This document shows, one piece after another, positions 7,297 to 12,731 of a stretch of 13,116 bases of DNA. Every line of letters starts with the position of its first letter. Position 1 is the stretch's first letter. The position numbers and the translations under genes were made by a program. The stretch lies in NCBI GenBank assembly GCA_020430865.1, contig JAGQIY010000060.1:1-13116 (forward strand), in the 5' to 3' direction. Under the pieces are notes generated by a model. That model was not told the DNA's origin. It ran no database searches and saw nothing but the letters and a program-made list of their open reading frames with translations. Source of the DNA: Myxococcales bacterium. GTDB lineage: Bacteria > Myxococcota > Polyangia > Polyangiales > Polyangiaceae.

Positions 7297-7926
7297 CTAG
7301 AACACGCGCTGAGGCACGTAGATCCGATCGCCGGCTTGCAGCGCGATGTCCGGCGCCGATCCCTCGGTGATGGCATCGGCGGAGACGACGACGGTGACGT
7401 CGCCCTTCTTGGTCTGTCGCGTCAGGCGCAGCTGCCCCAGGTTCGCGATCGAGTTGAAGCCTCCGGCTTGCGACACCGCCTGAATCAGGGTCAGACCCGG
7501 TGAGTACGGGAAGCTGCCAGGCTTCTGTACCTCGCCAATCACGGTCACCTTGCGGCTGTTGTAGGCCTCGACGCGTACGATGACGACTGGCTTCTGCAGG
7601 ATCTTGCGCTGCTTCAGCTCGCGAGTGACCAGCTTCGCCACCTCTTGTGGCTCCAGTCCCCCGACCTTCAGTCGCTCGAGGTAAGGCAACGCCACGGTGC
7701 CATCGGACGCGATCTGGTATTCCTCGGGCAGGTCCTTCTCCCCGACGATCTGCATCTTGAACACGTCGCCCGGCCCAAGCTGGCTCGACTCCTCGACGGG
7801 GGGGAGGGTCCCACGTACGGCAGGTCCGGACCCACCGCACGCCTGCGCGAGCAGCAACACGGCCACTAGCCACAGTAGTCGGAGAAGCATGGGGCTAAAG
7901 GTGCGCTCAGACCGCGAGCCGTTCAT
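7297..7926 (-). CDS. short outer-membrane polysaccharide export (OPX/Wza-like) lipoprotein
   Basis: A 209-residue OPX protein. Residues 1-29 are a lipoprotein signal with lipobox LAQAC, Cys30 being lipidated. Residues ~50-118 are the Poly_export domain (LGPGDVFKMQIVGEKDLPEE, then DGTVALPYLERLKVGG). Residues ~126-178 are one SLBB domain (KVTVIGEVQKPGSFPY, LIQAVSQAGGFN). The protein ends almost at once after this (AGDRIYVPQRVF). The C-terminal amphipathic helix with which E. coli Wza forms its own outer-membrane pore is therefore missing. Short OPX proteins of this kind in Myxococcus xanthus (WzaX, WzaB, WzaS) work with a separate barrel encoded just upstream, exactly the arrangement here: the barrel gene stops 12 nt before this start. 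Start at 7926 is preferred; 7890 is possible. Confidence 0.93.
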   Translation of the reverse strand: MNGSRSERTFSPMLLRLLWLVAVLLLAQACGGSGPAVRGTLPPVEESSQLGPGDVFKMQIVGEKDLPEEYQIASDGTVALPYLERLKVGGLEPQEVAKLVTRELKQRKILQKPVVIVRVEAYNSRKVTVIGEVQKPGSFPYSPGLTLIQAVSQAGGFNSIANLGQLRLTRQTKKGDVTVVVSADAITEGSAPDIALQAGDRIYVPQRVF

Positions 7927-7938
7927 TGGCGCGAGCGC

Positions 7939-9291
7939 TCACATGAACCAACGCGCGCCCAGCCACGCTTCGTAGCGGGCGAACTTGAGATTGTCAGTCG
8001 GTCCGCCGGGAGTCGCCGAAATCGGGATCCGGGTCTCCGTCAAGTTTGCGTTGTATCGCAGCGTCGCATTGATGCCGAAGCTGTCGCTCGTGCGGTACTC
8101 GCCAAACACCGACACGTCGGCGCGGTTCTCTTCGTACGCGCCGAAGCGGGGCGTGCCATCGCTGAAGAAGCTCTGGGGATAGCTGATATGAGCGAGACCA
8201 CCCTCCACAGCGACGACAACGGCCCCACCGAGGAAGTAGTCGAACCGAAGATAGCCTCGATCAAGCTGGTAGTAGTCGCCCAGGTAGCTATTCCGAAAAT
8301 CGCGCAGATAGCCCAGGGCGACGGAGGACAGGCCGACGTTTGCCGAGGTGCTCTCCAGCGTCGGCTGTGGGCTGACGAACCACTTCAGCTCGCCCTGCGC
8401 GATGAGGCTATCGAAATCCTGCACCGGTTTGCCATCACGGGACTCGTAGAAGCTGGCTCCCCAGCCCACCAGCGCCAGCAGCGCGAAGCGATTGGTGACG
8501 AGGCCATTCACGCCGACCCGAGCTCGCACAGGAGACGAATCTTGCTGGCTGGTGGTCCTCGCATAGCGGATGAAACCCAGCGATGCGTCGTACATCAGCG
8601 CGGTGCGGGGAAGGAACCGCCAACGACCTCGCGTCTTGACGTAGTGCTGGCCGTTGTCCAGGTCTTCGAAGGCCGCCTGCTCGAAGAAGGTGTGCTGGTA
8701 CTCGTAGCCCAAGCGCCAGTCGAACAGCCCTCCCCCAGGCCGCCAGGTCACGCCTGCACCCAAACGCAACGTGTCGCGATCAAATGCGACATTGGTATCA
8801 GGGGAGTTCGACGGCTGAATCAGTCGAGTGAAGTCGGCGTAGAGATCTCCACCCCAGGGCCGCGAGGGCGCGATGTCCACCTTGAGACCGGCGTTCGCAC
8901 TCAGGTGACGCTGGTTTGACACATCGTCGGAGTGCGCACTGTCACCTGCGATCAGCTCGTTGTAGCTCGCAGCAAGGTAGGCATTGAACTGGAGGTTCCG
9001 CGGCTGCTCATCCGCGCGCTGTGGCCCCAGTGTTCTCAGGCTGAGCGCAGGGGTGATGCGCAGGCGCCAGGCGGAGATCTCTGGCTCGCCGGGATCGCCC
9101 GAGTTCTGGAAGTAGTTGGAGTCGTACCCCACCTCTCCCGCGACTGACGGGTGCAACTCGAGATCGCCGGTACGGATGCCGGCACCTTCGCCCAACCGGC
9201 GATCGGCAAGCCAAGGTTGGCTCTGGGCCAACGCCGCACCCGGTGTCAGGACGAAACCGGCCGCGACCGCCCATGCAAACAGCTTCTTCAT
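7939..9291 (-). CDS. large outer-membrane beta-barrel, probable OPX partner (Wzp-like)
   Basis: A 450-residue exported protein with a standard signal peptide MKKLFAWAVAAGFVLTPGAALA cut before QSQPW (residues 1-22). The mature part consists of many short alternating strands (e.g. LQFNAYLAASYNELIAG, DWRLGYEYQHTFFEQ, RGYLRFDYFLGGAVVVAVEG), enough for a barrel of about 16-18 strands, ending in GARWFM. It resembles EpsL/BBP2-type outer-membrane barrels of exopolysaccharide loci. Position directly before a short OPX gene matches the M. xanthus wzp-wza pairs, where the barrel supplies the outer-membrane pore. The ATG at 9291 fits the signal peptide; the in-frame codon at 9318 is a TTG. Secreted polysaccharide unknown. 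The exact strand number is an estimate by eye. Confidence 0.85.
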   Translation of the reverse strand: MKKLFAWAVAAGFVLTPGAALAQSQPWLADRRLGEGAGIRTGDLELHPSVAGEVGYDSNYFQNSGDPGEPEISAWRLRITPALSLRTLGPQRADEQPRNLQFNAYLAASYNELIAGDSAHSDDVSNQRHLSANAGLKVDIAPSRPWGGDLYADFTRLIQPSNSPDTNVAFDRDTLRLGAGVTWRPGGGLFDWRLGYEYQHTFFEQAAFEDLDNGQHYVKTRGRWRFLPRTALMYDASLGFIRYARTTSQQDSSPVRARVGVNGLVTNRFALLALVGWGASFYESRDGKPVQDFDSLIAQGELKWFVSPQPTLESTSANVGLSSVALGYLRDFRNSYLGDYYQLDRGYLRFDYFLGGAVVVAVEGGLAHISYPQSFFSDGTPRFGAYEENRADVSVFGEYRTSDSFGINATLRYNANLTETRIPISATPGGPTDNLKFARYEAWLGARWFM

Positions 9292-9292
9292 C

Positions 9293-9344
9293 AGTTCAAG
9301 GTCCAGAAATAGCGGCAACGACAGTTCAGCGGGGGGGAGTTCAA
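9293..9344. repeat. three AGTTCA copies between coiled-coil and barrel genes
   Basis: AGTTCA (TGAACT on the transcribed minus strand) occurs at 9293-9298, 9323-9328 and 9339-9344 in the 67-nt gap between the two genes. A 6-bp inverted repeat GAGTTC/GAACTC (9337-9342 and 9355-9360) also overlaps the upstream stop codon, with a 12-nt loop. It could fold in the mRNA between cistrons, but no U-tract follows, so it is not a clear terminator. Confidence 0.3.
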
Positions 9345-9358
9345 AGAGTCCCTGGAAC

Positions 9359-9934
9359 TCAGCTGCTCGGGCTGCTCACCACTGGGGGCGGACTGATGAG
9401 GGGATCGTCGGGGTACTCGGACGGGTCGGTGTCGGCGATGTTCGGATCGATGGTGAGCTTCACGTCGGTCTCGCCGATGAAGCCGGCTTCGTCTCCCACG
9501 CACTGGTTCGCCTCGGCCGACAGCGTGCGACCGCGGTCCCGCAGCACGCCCAGCACCGAGAACTCGTGCCTGGCTCGGTCTGCGTCCTTGCGCTCGGCCG
9601 CCGTCTTCAGACTGCCTTGCCGCTCCTTGAACGAGCGGACGGCGACGTCGATCTGGTTCAGCTTGTCGTCCAGACACAGCACCTTGACCACGTCGCGCTC
9701 TTGCCGCGCTTGTTCGAGCTGCTTGCGAATGGTCCCAGCCGTGCGCTCCATCTCGCCCAGGTACTGGTCGGCGCGCTTGACCTGCTCCTCGGGGGTCAGG
9801 TTCATGTCTGCCTGAGAAGCGACATCGATGGGAGCCGGCGCGCCACTGGTTCCGGTCTGAGCGACTGCGACACCCCAGCCCCCAACCATCAATGCGGCCA
9901 CCAGGAAACCGATTTTCCCTCTGTTACTTCTCAT
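9359..9934 (-). CDS. exported coiled-coil protein with two cysteines, unknown function
   Basis: A 191-residue protein, first gene of the export unit. Residues 1-25 form a signal peptide (GKIGFLVAALMVGGWGVAVA) with likely cleavage before QTGTS. Residues ~46-143 are highly charged and helical, consistent with a coiled coil (EEQVKRADQYLGEMER, then IRKQLEQARQERDVVKVLCL). Two cysteines, Cys87 (VLCLDDKLNQ) and Cys145 (EANQCVGDE), flank the second helical part and could form a disulfide in the periplasm. The tail is acidic and Pro/Ser-rich (DTDPSEYPDDPLISPPPVV), probably flexible. The ATG at 9934 has a GGAGG ribosome binding site about 11 nt upstream. Gene order suggests it helps the OPX/barrel export machine, for example as a periplasmic adaptor; this is inference. 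Confidence 0.85.
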   Translation of the reverse strand: MRSNRGKIGFLVAALMVGGWGVAVAQTGTSGAPAPIDVASQADMNLTPEEQVKRADQYLGEMERTAGTIRKQLEQARQERDVVKVLCLDDKLNQIDVAVRSFKERQGSLKTAAERKDADRARHEFSVLGVLRDRGRTLSAEANQCVGDEAGFIGETDVKLTIDPNIADTDPSEYPDDPLISPPPVVSSPSS

Positions 9935-10037
9935 CAAGACCCCGCCTCCCTCCTCAAGTCCCAAACTCCTGCGAGCCTGGGCGAAGCATGACCACCGCGC
10001 GTGCGCGATTGCCTACCGATACAAGCGAGTGCGGCCG

Positions 10038-10066
10038 AGTATATGAGCCGTCTCCAGAGGTGTCAA
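10038..10066 (-). promoter_or_regulatory. sigma70-type promoter for coiled-coil/barrel/OPX unit
   Basis: On the minus strand: -35 TTGACA (10066-10061), a 17-nt spacer, and -10 TATACT (10043-10038). The -35 is a perfect consensus match, the -10 matches at 5 of 6, and spacing is ideal. The expected start is near 10031, giving a ~97-nt leader before the ATG at 9934. This is an unusually good vegetative promoter in such GC-rich DNA. Confidence 0.8.
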
Positions 10067-10127
10067 CGACACCCACATCGCCGATTTGACAGGAATTCCG
10101 CGGCCCTGGGGAGCTAGAGCGGGTCGA

Positions 10128-10158
10128 CTCCAACATGCTGGGTATCAGCACGCTGGAG
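10128..10158 (-). other. 13-bp RNA hairpin, all pairs hold only on minus-strand transcript
   Basis: On the minus strand, CTCCAGCGTGCTG, a five-base loop ATACC, and CAGCATGTTGGAG. All 13 positions pair in RNA if two G-U wobbles are allowed; on the plus strand these two would be A-C mismatches. No T-run follows, so it is not a typical intrinsic terminator. It lies between the palindrome at 10194 and the promoter at 10066, so it may end or process transcripts from the AgmX cluster. Confidence 0.5.
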
Positions 10159-10193
10159 GTCGGACCGCTTTTTGCGCGTAGTTCCATGTCGTT

Positions 10194-10292
10194 CATCAAA
10201 TCCGCGGGCAGCCACCTGCCCGTACTTCATGCTCAGGTGCCTGACAGTACGGGCGAATTCAGCGTGGCTTGATGGGTTGGGCGGATTTGATG
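10194..10292. repeat. 99-nt nested palindrome just after AgmX-family stop codon
   Basis: Four sets of perfectly complementary arms nest in order. Outer 12 bp: CATCAAATCCGC (10194-10205) with 10281-10292. Next 6 bp: AGCCAC (10210-10215) with GTGGCT (10264-10269). Next 9 bp: GCCCGTACT (10218-10226) with AGTACGGGC (10246-10254). Innermost TCAGG/CCTGA at 10233-10244, which can pair by 4 bp around a 4-nt loop. Internal loops are asymmetric (4/11, 2/9, 6/1 nt). A transcript of either strand would fold into one long rod. It begins 4 nt after the stop codon of the minus-strand gene, so it could protect or end that mRNA. No T-run or obvious target-site duplication was seen. Confidence 0.75.
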
Positions 10293-10296
10293 CGCC

Positions 10297-11715
10297 TCAG
10301 TTCTGCTTCACGAAGGTGACCGGCACGCTGATGACAGCGCTACCGCCTTCTGGGGGAGAGAACTGGGCGGCGCTGGCGCGAGACTGGACGCAGCTGACGA
10401 CGGATCCTGGCAAATTGCCGCTCGAAGAGGCCGAGACCCCCTGCACCTCACCGCCTGGGCCCACTCGGATGCTGAGTCGGATGCTTCCCTGCGCATCCGG
10501 GTTTTGAGCCAGACCACGCTGGTAGCACGCACGGAAACCAGCGCGCATACCAGCCACTACCCGGCTCGCGTTGCTCACGTTACCGCCTGCAACCGCGGCG
10601 CCGCCAACTGCAGCGCTACCGGTTGGCCCCTTCACCTTGCCCCCGGTACCACTGCCTTCTCCGCCAGCTTTGCCGGTTGCGCCAATGGATCCGAGTCCTC
10701 CGCCAGAGGCACCGGGGCGTAGCGGGCCGCCCCCCCCAGGGATGCTCAGGCCACCAGGACCGCTGGTGCCAACACCCGCGCCGCTCGCGGCAGCACGGTC
10801 CAGGGCGTCGGTGGTCACCTCACCATCTTGGAGCACGCCGGCGGTTGCCGGGCCCTGACCAGCCAGGGCGCCCAAGGTTTGCATCTCGAGCTGCTCCAAC
10901 TCGTTGGACAGCGCTGCTGCCTCTTTCGCGCTCATGTTGCCACCGCCGGCAGCTTTGCCAGGCGCCTTTTGCCCTGCGGAAGCGGTCTTCTTCTCGGGCT
11001 CCTTCGCATCCTTGGTCTCGGTGGGAGTCTCGTCCTCCGGGGTCGGATCCTCGAGCGGGGGCGGAGGGGGTAGGTTTTTCACCGTGTCGATCAAGCCCTG
11101 CACATTCACGTTCTCGTCGATGATCGGGTCGAGCCAATCTGAGTAGATCAAGCCGATCGCCATGAGATGCGCGAGAAACGAAAACGCCGCGATCATCGTC
11201 GTCGGCCAGTCGATGCTCGTGGCCCCGCGAGTGACGGAAACTGGAAGCTGCGGTCGCGGTTGAACCGGAGGGGGTGCGACGAACTGGAAGAGGAACGTCG
11301 TGTCCCCGATCACCACCTTGCCTCGGGAATCCTCGGTAAGGGCGACCTGGTAAGCACCTTGTTGGGTGCGCCTCGCCTGCCCACGTAGAACGTTCAGGTC
11401 GCTGATGCCCGTCGGCAGCGCCACGCGACCCGTCATTCCGTCCAGGAAGTTGAGGGCGTACTGATTGCCAACCAGCTCGAATAGCCGGAAGTTCGCTGGG
11501 ATGTTCCCCACGGCAACGACGAACATGCTGCGCTCGGAAGGGCCCACCGTCACGTGAGTGCGCTGCTTGATGATGCGCTCCTCAATGACGCGTCCGTTTT
11601 GAACCAGGCCGATTCGCAGAACCTTGGGGCCGGTCGCCATGACGGCCCGCATCACTGCGGTCATCTGGCCAGGGCGTTGTTGTCCAGGTCCTTGAGCTTG
11701 GGGCTGTTGCGTCAT
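10297..11715 (-). CDS. AgmX/PglI-type TonB-like protein with N-terminal FHA-like domain
   Basis: A 472-residue protein, by layout anchored in the inner membrane and reaching into the periplasm. Residues ~30-147 form a beta-rich cytoplasmic domain (VLRIGLVQNGRVIEERIIKQ, then VTVGPSERSMFVV) similar to the FHA-like domain of myxobacterial GltG/PglI-type proteins. One membrane helix lies at ~170-192 (TTMIAAFSFLAHLMAIGLIY). A proline-rich then charged linker (LPPPPPLEDPTPEDETP, 215-250) and a glycine-rich stretch (315-370) follow. The C-terminal AgmX domain (~381-472) has the conserved cysteines Cys397 (RACYQR) and Cys442 (VSCVQS), likely a disulfide, and the GGEVQGVSAS block. GAGAGGT precedes the ATG. 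Related proteins act in gliding motility or TonB-like force transfer; which applies here is open. Confidence 0.88.
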   Translation of the reverse strand: MTQQPQAQGPGQQRPGQMTAVMRAVMATGPKVLRIGLVQNGRVIEERIIKQRTHVTVGPSERSMFVVAVGNIPANFRLFELVGNQYALNFLDGMTGRVALPTGISDLNVLRGQARRTQQGAYQVALTEDSRGKVVIGDTTFLFQFVAPPPVQPRPQLPVSVTRGATSIDWPTTMIAAFSFLAHLMAIGLIYSDWLDPIIDENVNVQGLIDTVKNLPPPPPLEDPTPEDETPTETKDAKEPEKKTASAGQKAPGKAAGGGNMSAKEAAALSNELEQLEMQTLGALAGQGPATAGVLQDGEVTTDALDRAAASGAGVGTSGPGGLSIPGGGGPLRPGASGGGLGSIGATGKAGGEGSGTGGKVKGPTGSAAVGGAAVAGGNVSNASRVVAGMRAGFRACYQRGLAQNPDAQGSIRLSIRVGPGGEVQGVSASSSGNLPGSVVSCVQSRASAAQFSPPEGGSAVISVPVTFVKQN

Positions 11716-11729
11716 CGATTACCTCTCGG

Positions 11730-11744
11730 GACCCTGAAAGGGTC
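11730..11744 (-). promoter_or_regulatory. leader hairpin immediately upstream of the ribosome binding site
   Basis: In the minus-strand transcript GACCCT-TTC-AGGGTC forms a 6-bp stem with a three-base loop, ending a few bases before the GAGAGGT ribosome binding site of the AgmX-family gene. It could affect mRNA stability or translation; it does not itself cover the Shine-Dalgarno. Confidence 0.4.
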
Positions 11745-11760
11745 AGCAGGAAAGCGCGCG

Positions 11761-11788
11761 TCCGACACAGGCACTTCCTGAAAGTTCC
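11761..11788 (-). promoter_or_regulatory. candidate extracytoplasmic-function (sigmaE-like) promoter
   Basis: On the minus strand GGAACTT (11788-11782) and TCGGA (11765-11761) are separated by 16 nt. This is close to the GGAACTT-N16-TCTGA pattern of envelope-stress sigma factors. The predicted start would leave a leader of about 40 nt containing the hairpin at 11730-11744. Sigma-factor specificity in this organism is unknown, so this is a candidate only. Confidence 0.35.
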
Positions 11789-11907
11789 TAGACCAAGAAA
11801 AAAATTCCTGAGGACCGTCCCTCTTCTAGCAGAGTCCTTCGCAAACTTTCCTTGCTTTGCGCGAGGTTACCCGGCCTTGGGGGGACGGGTCTAGATTCGT
11901 GGGCGTG

Positions 11908-11950
11908 TCACTCCAAGTACGGGCGAGTGGGGTCGAAAGTTCACTCCAAG
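11908..11950. repeat. 10-bp direct repeat copying the end of the ExbB-like gene
   Basis: TCACTCCAAG occurs at 11941-11950, where its complement is the last two sense codons plus stop of the membrane-protein gene, and again at 11908-11917, 33 nt further downstream. The downstream copy also forms part of a CACTC/GAGTG inverted repeat (11910-11914 and 11926-11930). This could be a small local duplication or chance. Confidence 0.3.
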
Positions 11951-12486
11951 CCCTCGTGGTCGAAGCGTTGTCGCGAAACCTCAGCCAACCGGCGCGTCAC
12001 GTGGCCCCATGCCTCAAGCTGGGCCCGCGCGCGCGTTTGGGCGCTCTTCGCCAGGCCGGTGCACACCAGTCCTCCCGTCACGCCAGCGCAGAGACATATG
12101 AGGGCTGTTGTGGGTGTCCCTCCCCCCCGCAAGAACTGAATTAGTTGAACGACGGCGAGCATCCCGCCCCCGGCCAGGGCAATTCGGCTCGCGCTCTTGG
12201 CCACTTCGTGAGCCCCGCGGAGTTCGTACTTGAGGTCCCCGACGACGACATTCACTTCAACTACCGCTTGGCGTGGCGTGCGGGCATCGAGCACCGCGTC
12301 CAGCAAGTCCCGACCCGGACCCGACGCGACTTGATCGCGCAACTGCGCCAGACGGGGCACGCTGGCGTGCCCAAGGCGATCGCGAAACTCTCGCCCGTCG
12401 GCGACGGCGTTCAGCTTGCGGTTTCGAGCGACGGCTGCCCAGATGCACGCAGTCGCGAGCACACAGGCCAGCGCGGCAGACAGCAT
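11941..12486 (-). CDS. three-TM membrane protein with weak ExbB/MotA-like layout
   Basis: A 181-residue membrane protein. One helix at the N-terminus (residues ~1-20) is followed by a charged cytoplasmic-looking region (~21-95). A pair of hydrophobic segments at ~100-118 (RIALAGGGMLAVVQLIQF) and ~126-147 (TALICLCAGVTGGLVCTGLA) comes next, then a polar helical tail. This topology and the small-residue-rich third helix recall ExbB/TolQ/MotA proton-channel subunits, but the usual family motifs are not convincing, so the link is tentative. The context supports it: the next gene is a TonB-like AgmX-family protein. The ATG at 12486 overlaps the previous stop as TGATG, indicating translational coupling. 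No ExbD-like partner is visible. Otherwise a hypothetical membrane protein. Confidence 0.75.
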   Translation of the reverse strand: MLSAALACVLATACIWAAVARNRKLNAVADGREFRDRLGHASVPRLAQLRDQVASGPGRDLLDAVLDARTPRQAVVEVNVVVGDLKYELRGAHEVAKSASRIALAGGGMLAVVQLIQFLRGGGTPTTALICLCAGVTGGLVCTGLAKSAQTRARAQLEAWGHVTRRLAEVSRQRFDHEGLE

Positions 12487-12722
12487 CAAAATGGGTCGCG
12501 GTAGAGCGCCTTCTCGATGCGATCGAGGAATGGCTGACGAAGCTCCGCGAGGGTCAGCTTGGGCTGGATGCGGCTCACATCCACAGCCGCGATGGGCTTC
12601 TGCACGCGGCCCACGATGGTCACCTCACTGATGGTGACCACGCGACTCTTTCCCTGCGCAAACGCAGCGCTTGGAACCAGGAGTGCCGATCCCACAAGGA
12701 CCGTGGTGATGATTCGTTTCAT
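12486..12722 (-). CDS. small exported protein of the AgmX/TPR cluster, unknown function
   Basis: A 78-residue protein with a clear signal peptide MKRIITTVLVGSALLVPSAAFA followed by QGKSRV, leaving a mature part of about 55 residues. The mature sequence has one recognisable stretch, SEVTIVGRVQKPIAAVDVSR, and ends FLDRIEKALYRDPF. I recall small exported proteins with a similar VQKP motif and PF ending beside TonB-like or AgmX-like genes in other myxobacterial genomes, but can give no family name. It has a strong AGGAGG ribosome binding site 6 nt before the ATG, lies 9 nt after the TPR gene, and overlaps the next start by 1 nt. It is therefore firmly part of the operon and probably periplasmic. 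Confidence 0.85.
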   Translation of the reverse strand: MKRIITTVLVGSALLVPSAAFAQGKSRVVTISEVTIVGRVQKPIAAVDVSRIQPKLTLAELRQPFLDRIEKALYRDPF

Positions 12723-12731
12723 GGCGTCCTC

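Larger units (their letters stand above)
9935..10296. other. 362-nt intergenic region without a credible gene
   Basis: Between the start of the coiled-coil gene and the stop of the AgmX-family gene, both minus strand. It holds, from left to right: a ~97-nt leader, a strong minus-strand promoter (10038-10066), a 13-bp hairpin (10128-10158) and a 99-nt nested palindrome (10194-10292). An open frame on the minus strand (9954-10199) has no protein-like character and reads through the promoter, so it is not called. Confidence 0.8.

Noticed and set aside
7291..7300. CTAGAACTAG between convergent stop codons
   Set aside because: Short motif arising from two CTAG tetranucleotides at a stop codon; no stem long enough for a terminator.
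9337..9360. GAGTTC/GAACTC hairpin as an intrinsic terminator between the coiled-coil and barrel genes
   Set aside because: Only 6 bp with a 12-nt loop, followed by C-rich sequence rather than a U-tract on the transcribed strand.
10086..10118. Plus-strand TTGACA as a possible promoter
   Set aside because: No -10 element at 16-18 nt; the sequence there is GC-rich, and no plus-strand gene follows.
9954..10199. 81-codon minus-strand frame in the intergenic region
   Set aside because: It runs through the strong promoter and the 13-bp hairpin, has poor codon character and no recognisable protein features.
11793..11805. A-run (T-run on the minus strand) as a terminator after the ExbB-like gene
   Set aside because: No stable GC-rich stem directly precedes the T-run; only weak 4-5 bp pairings were found.
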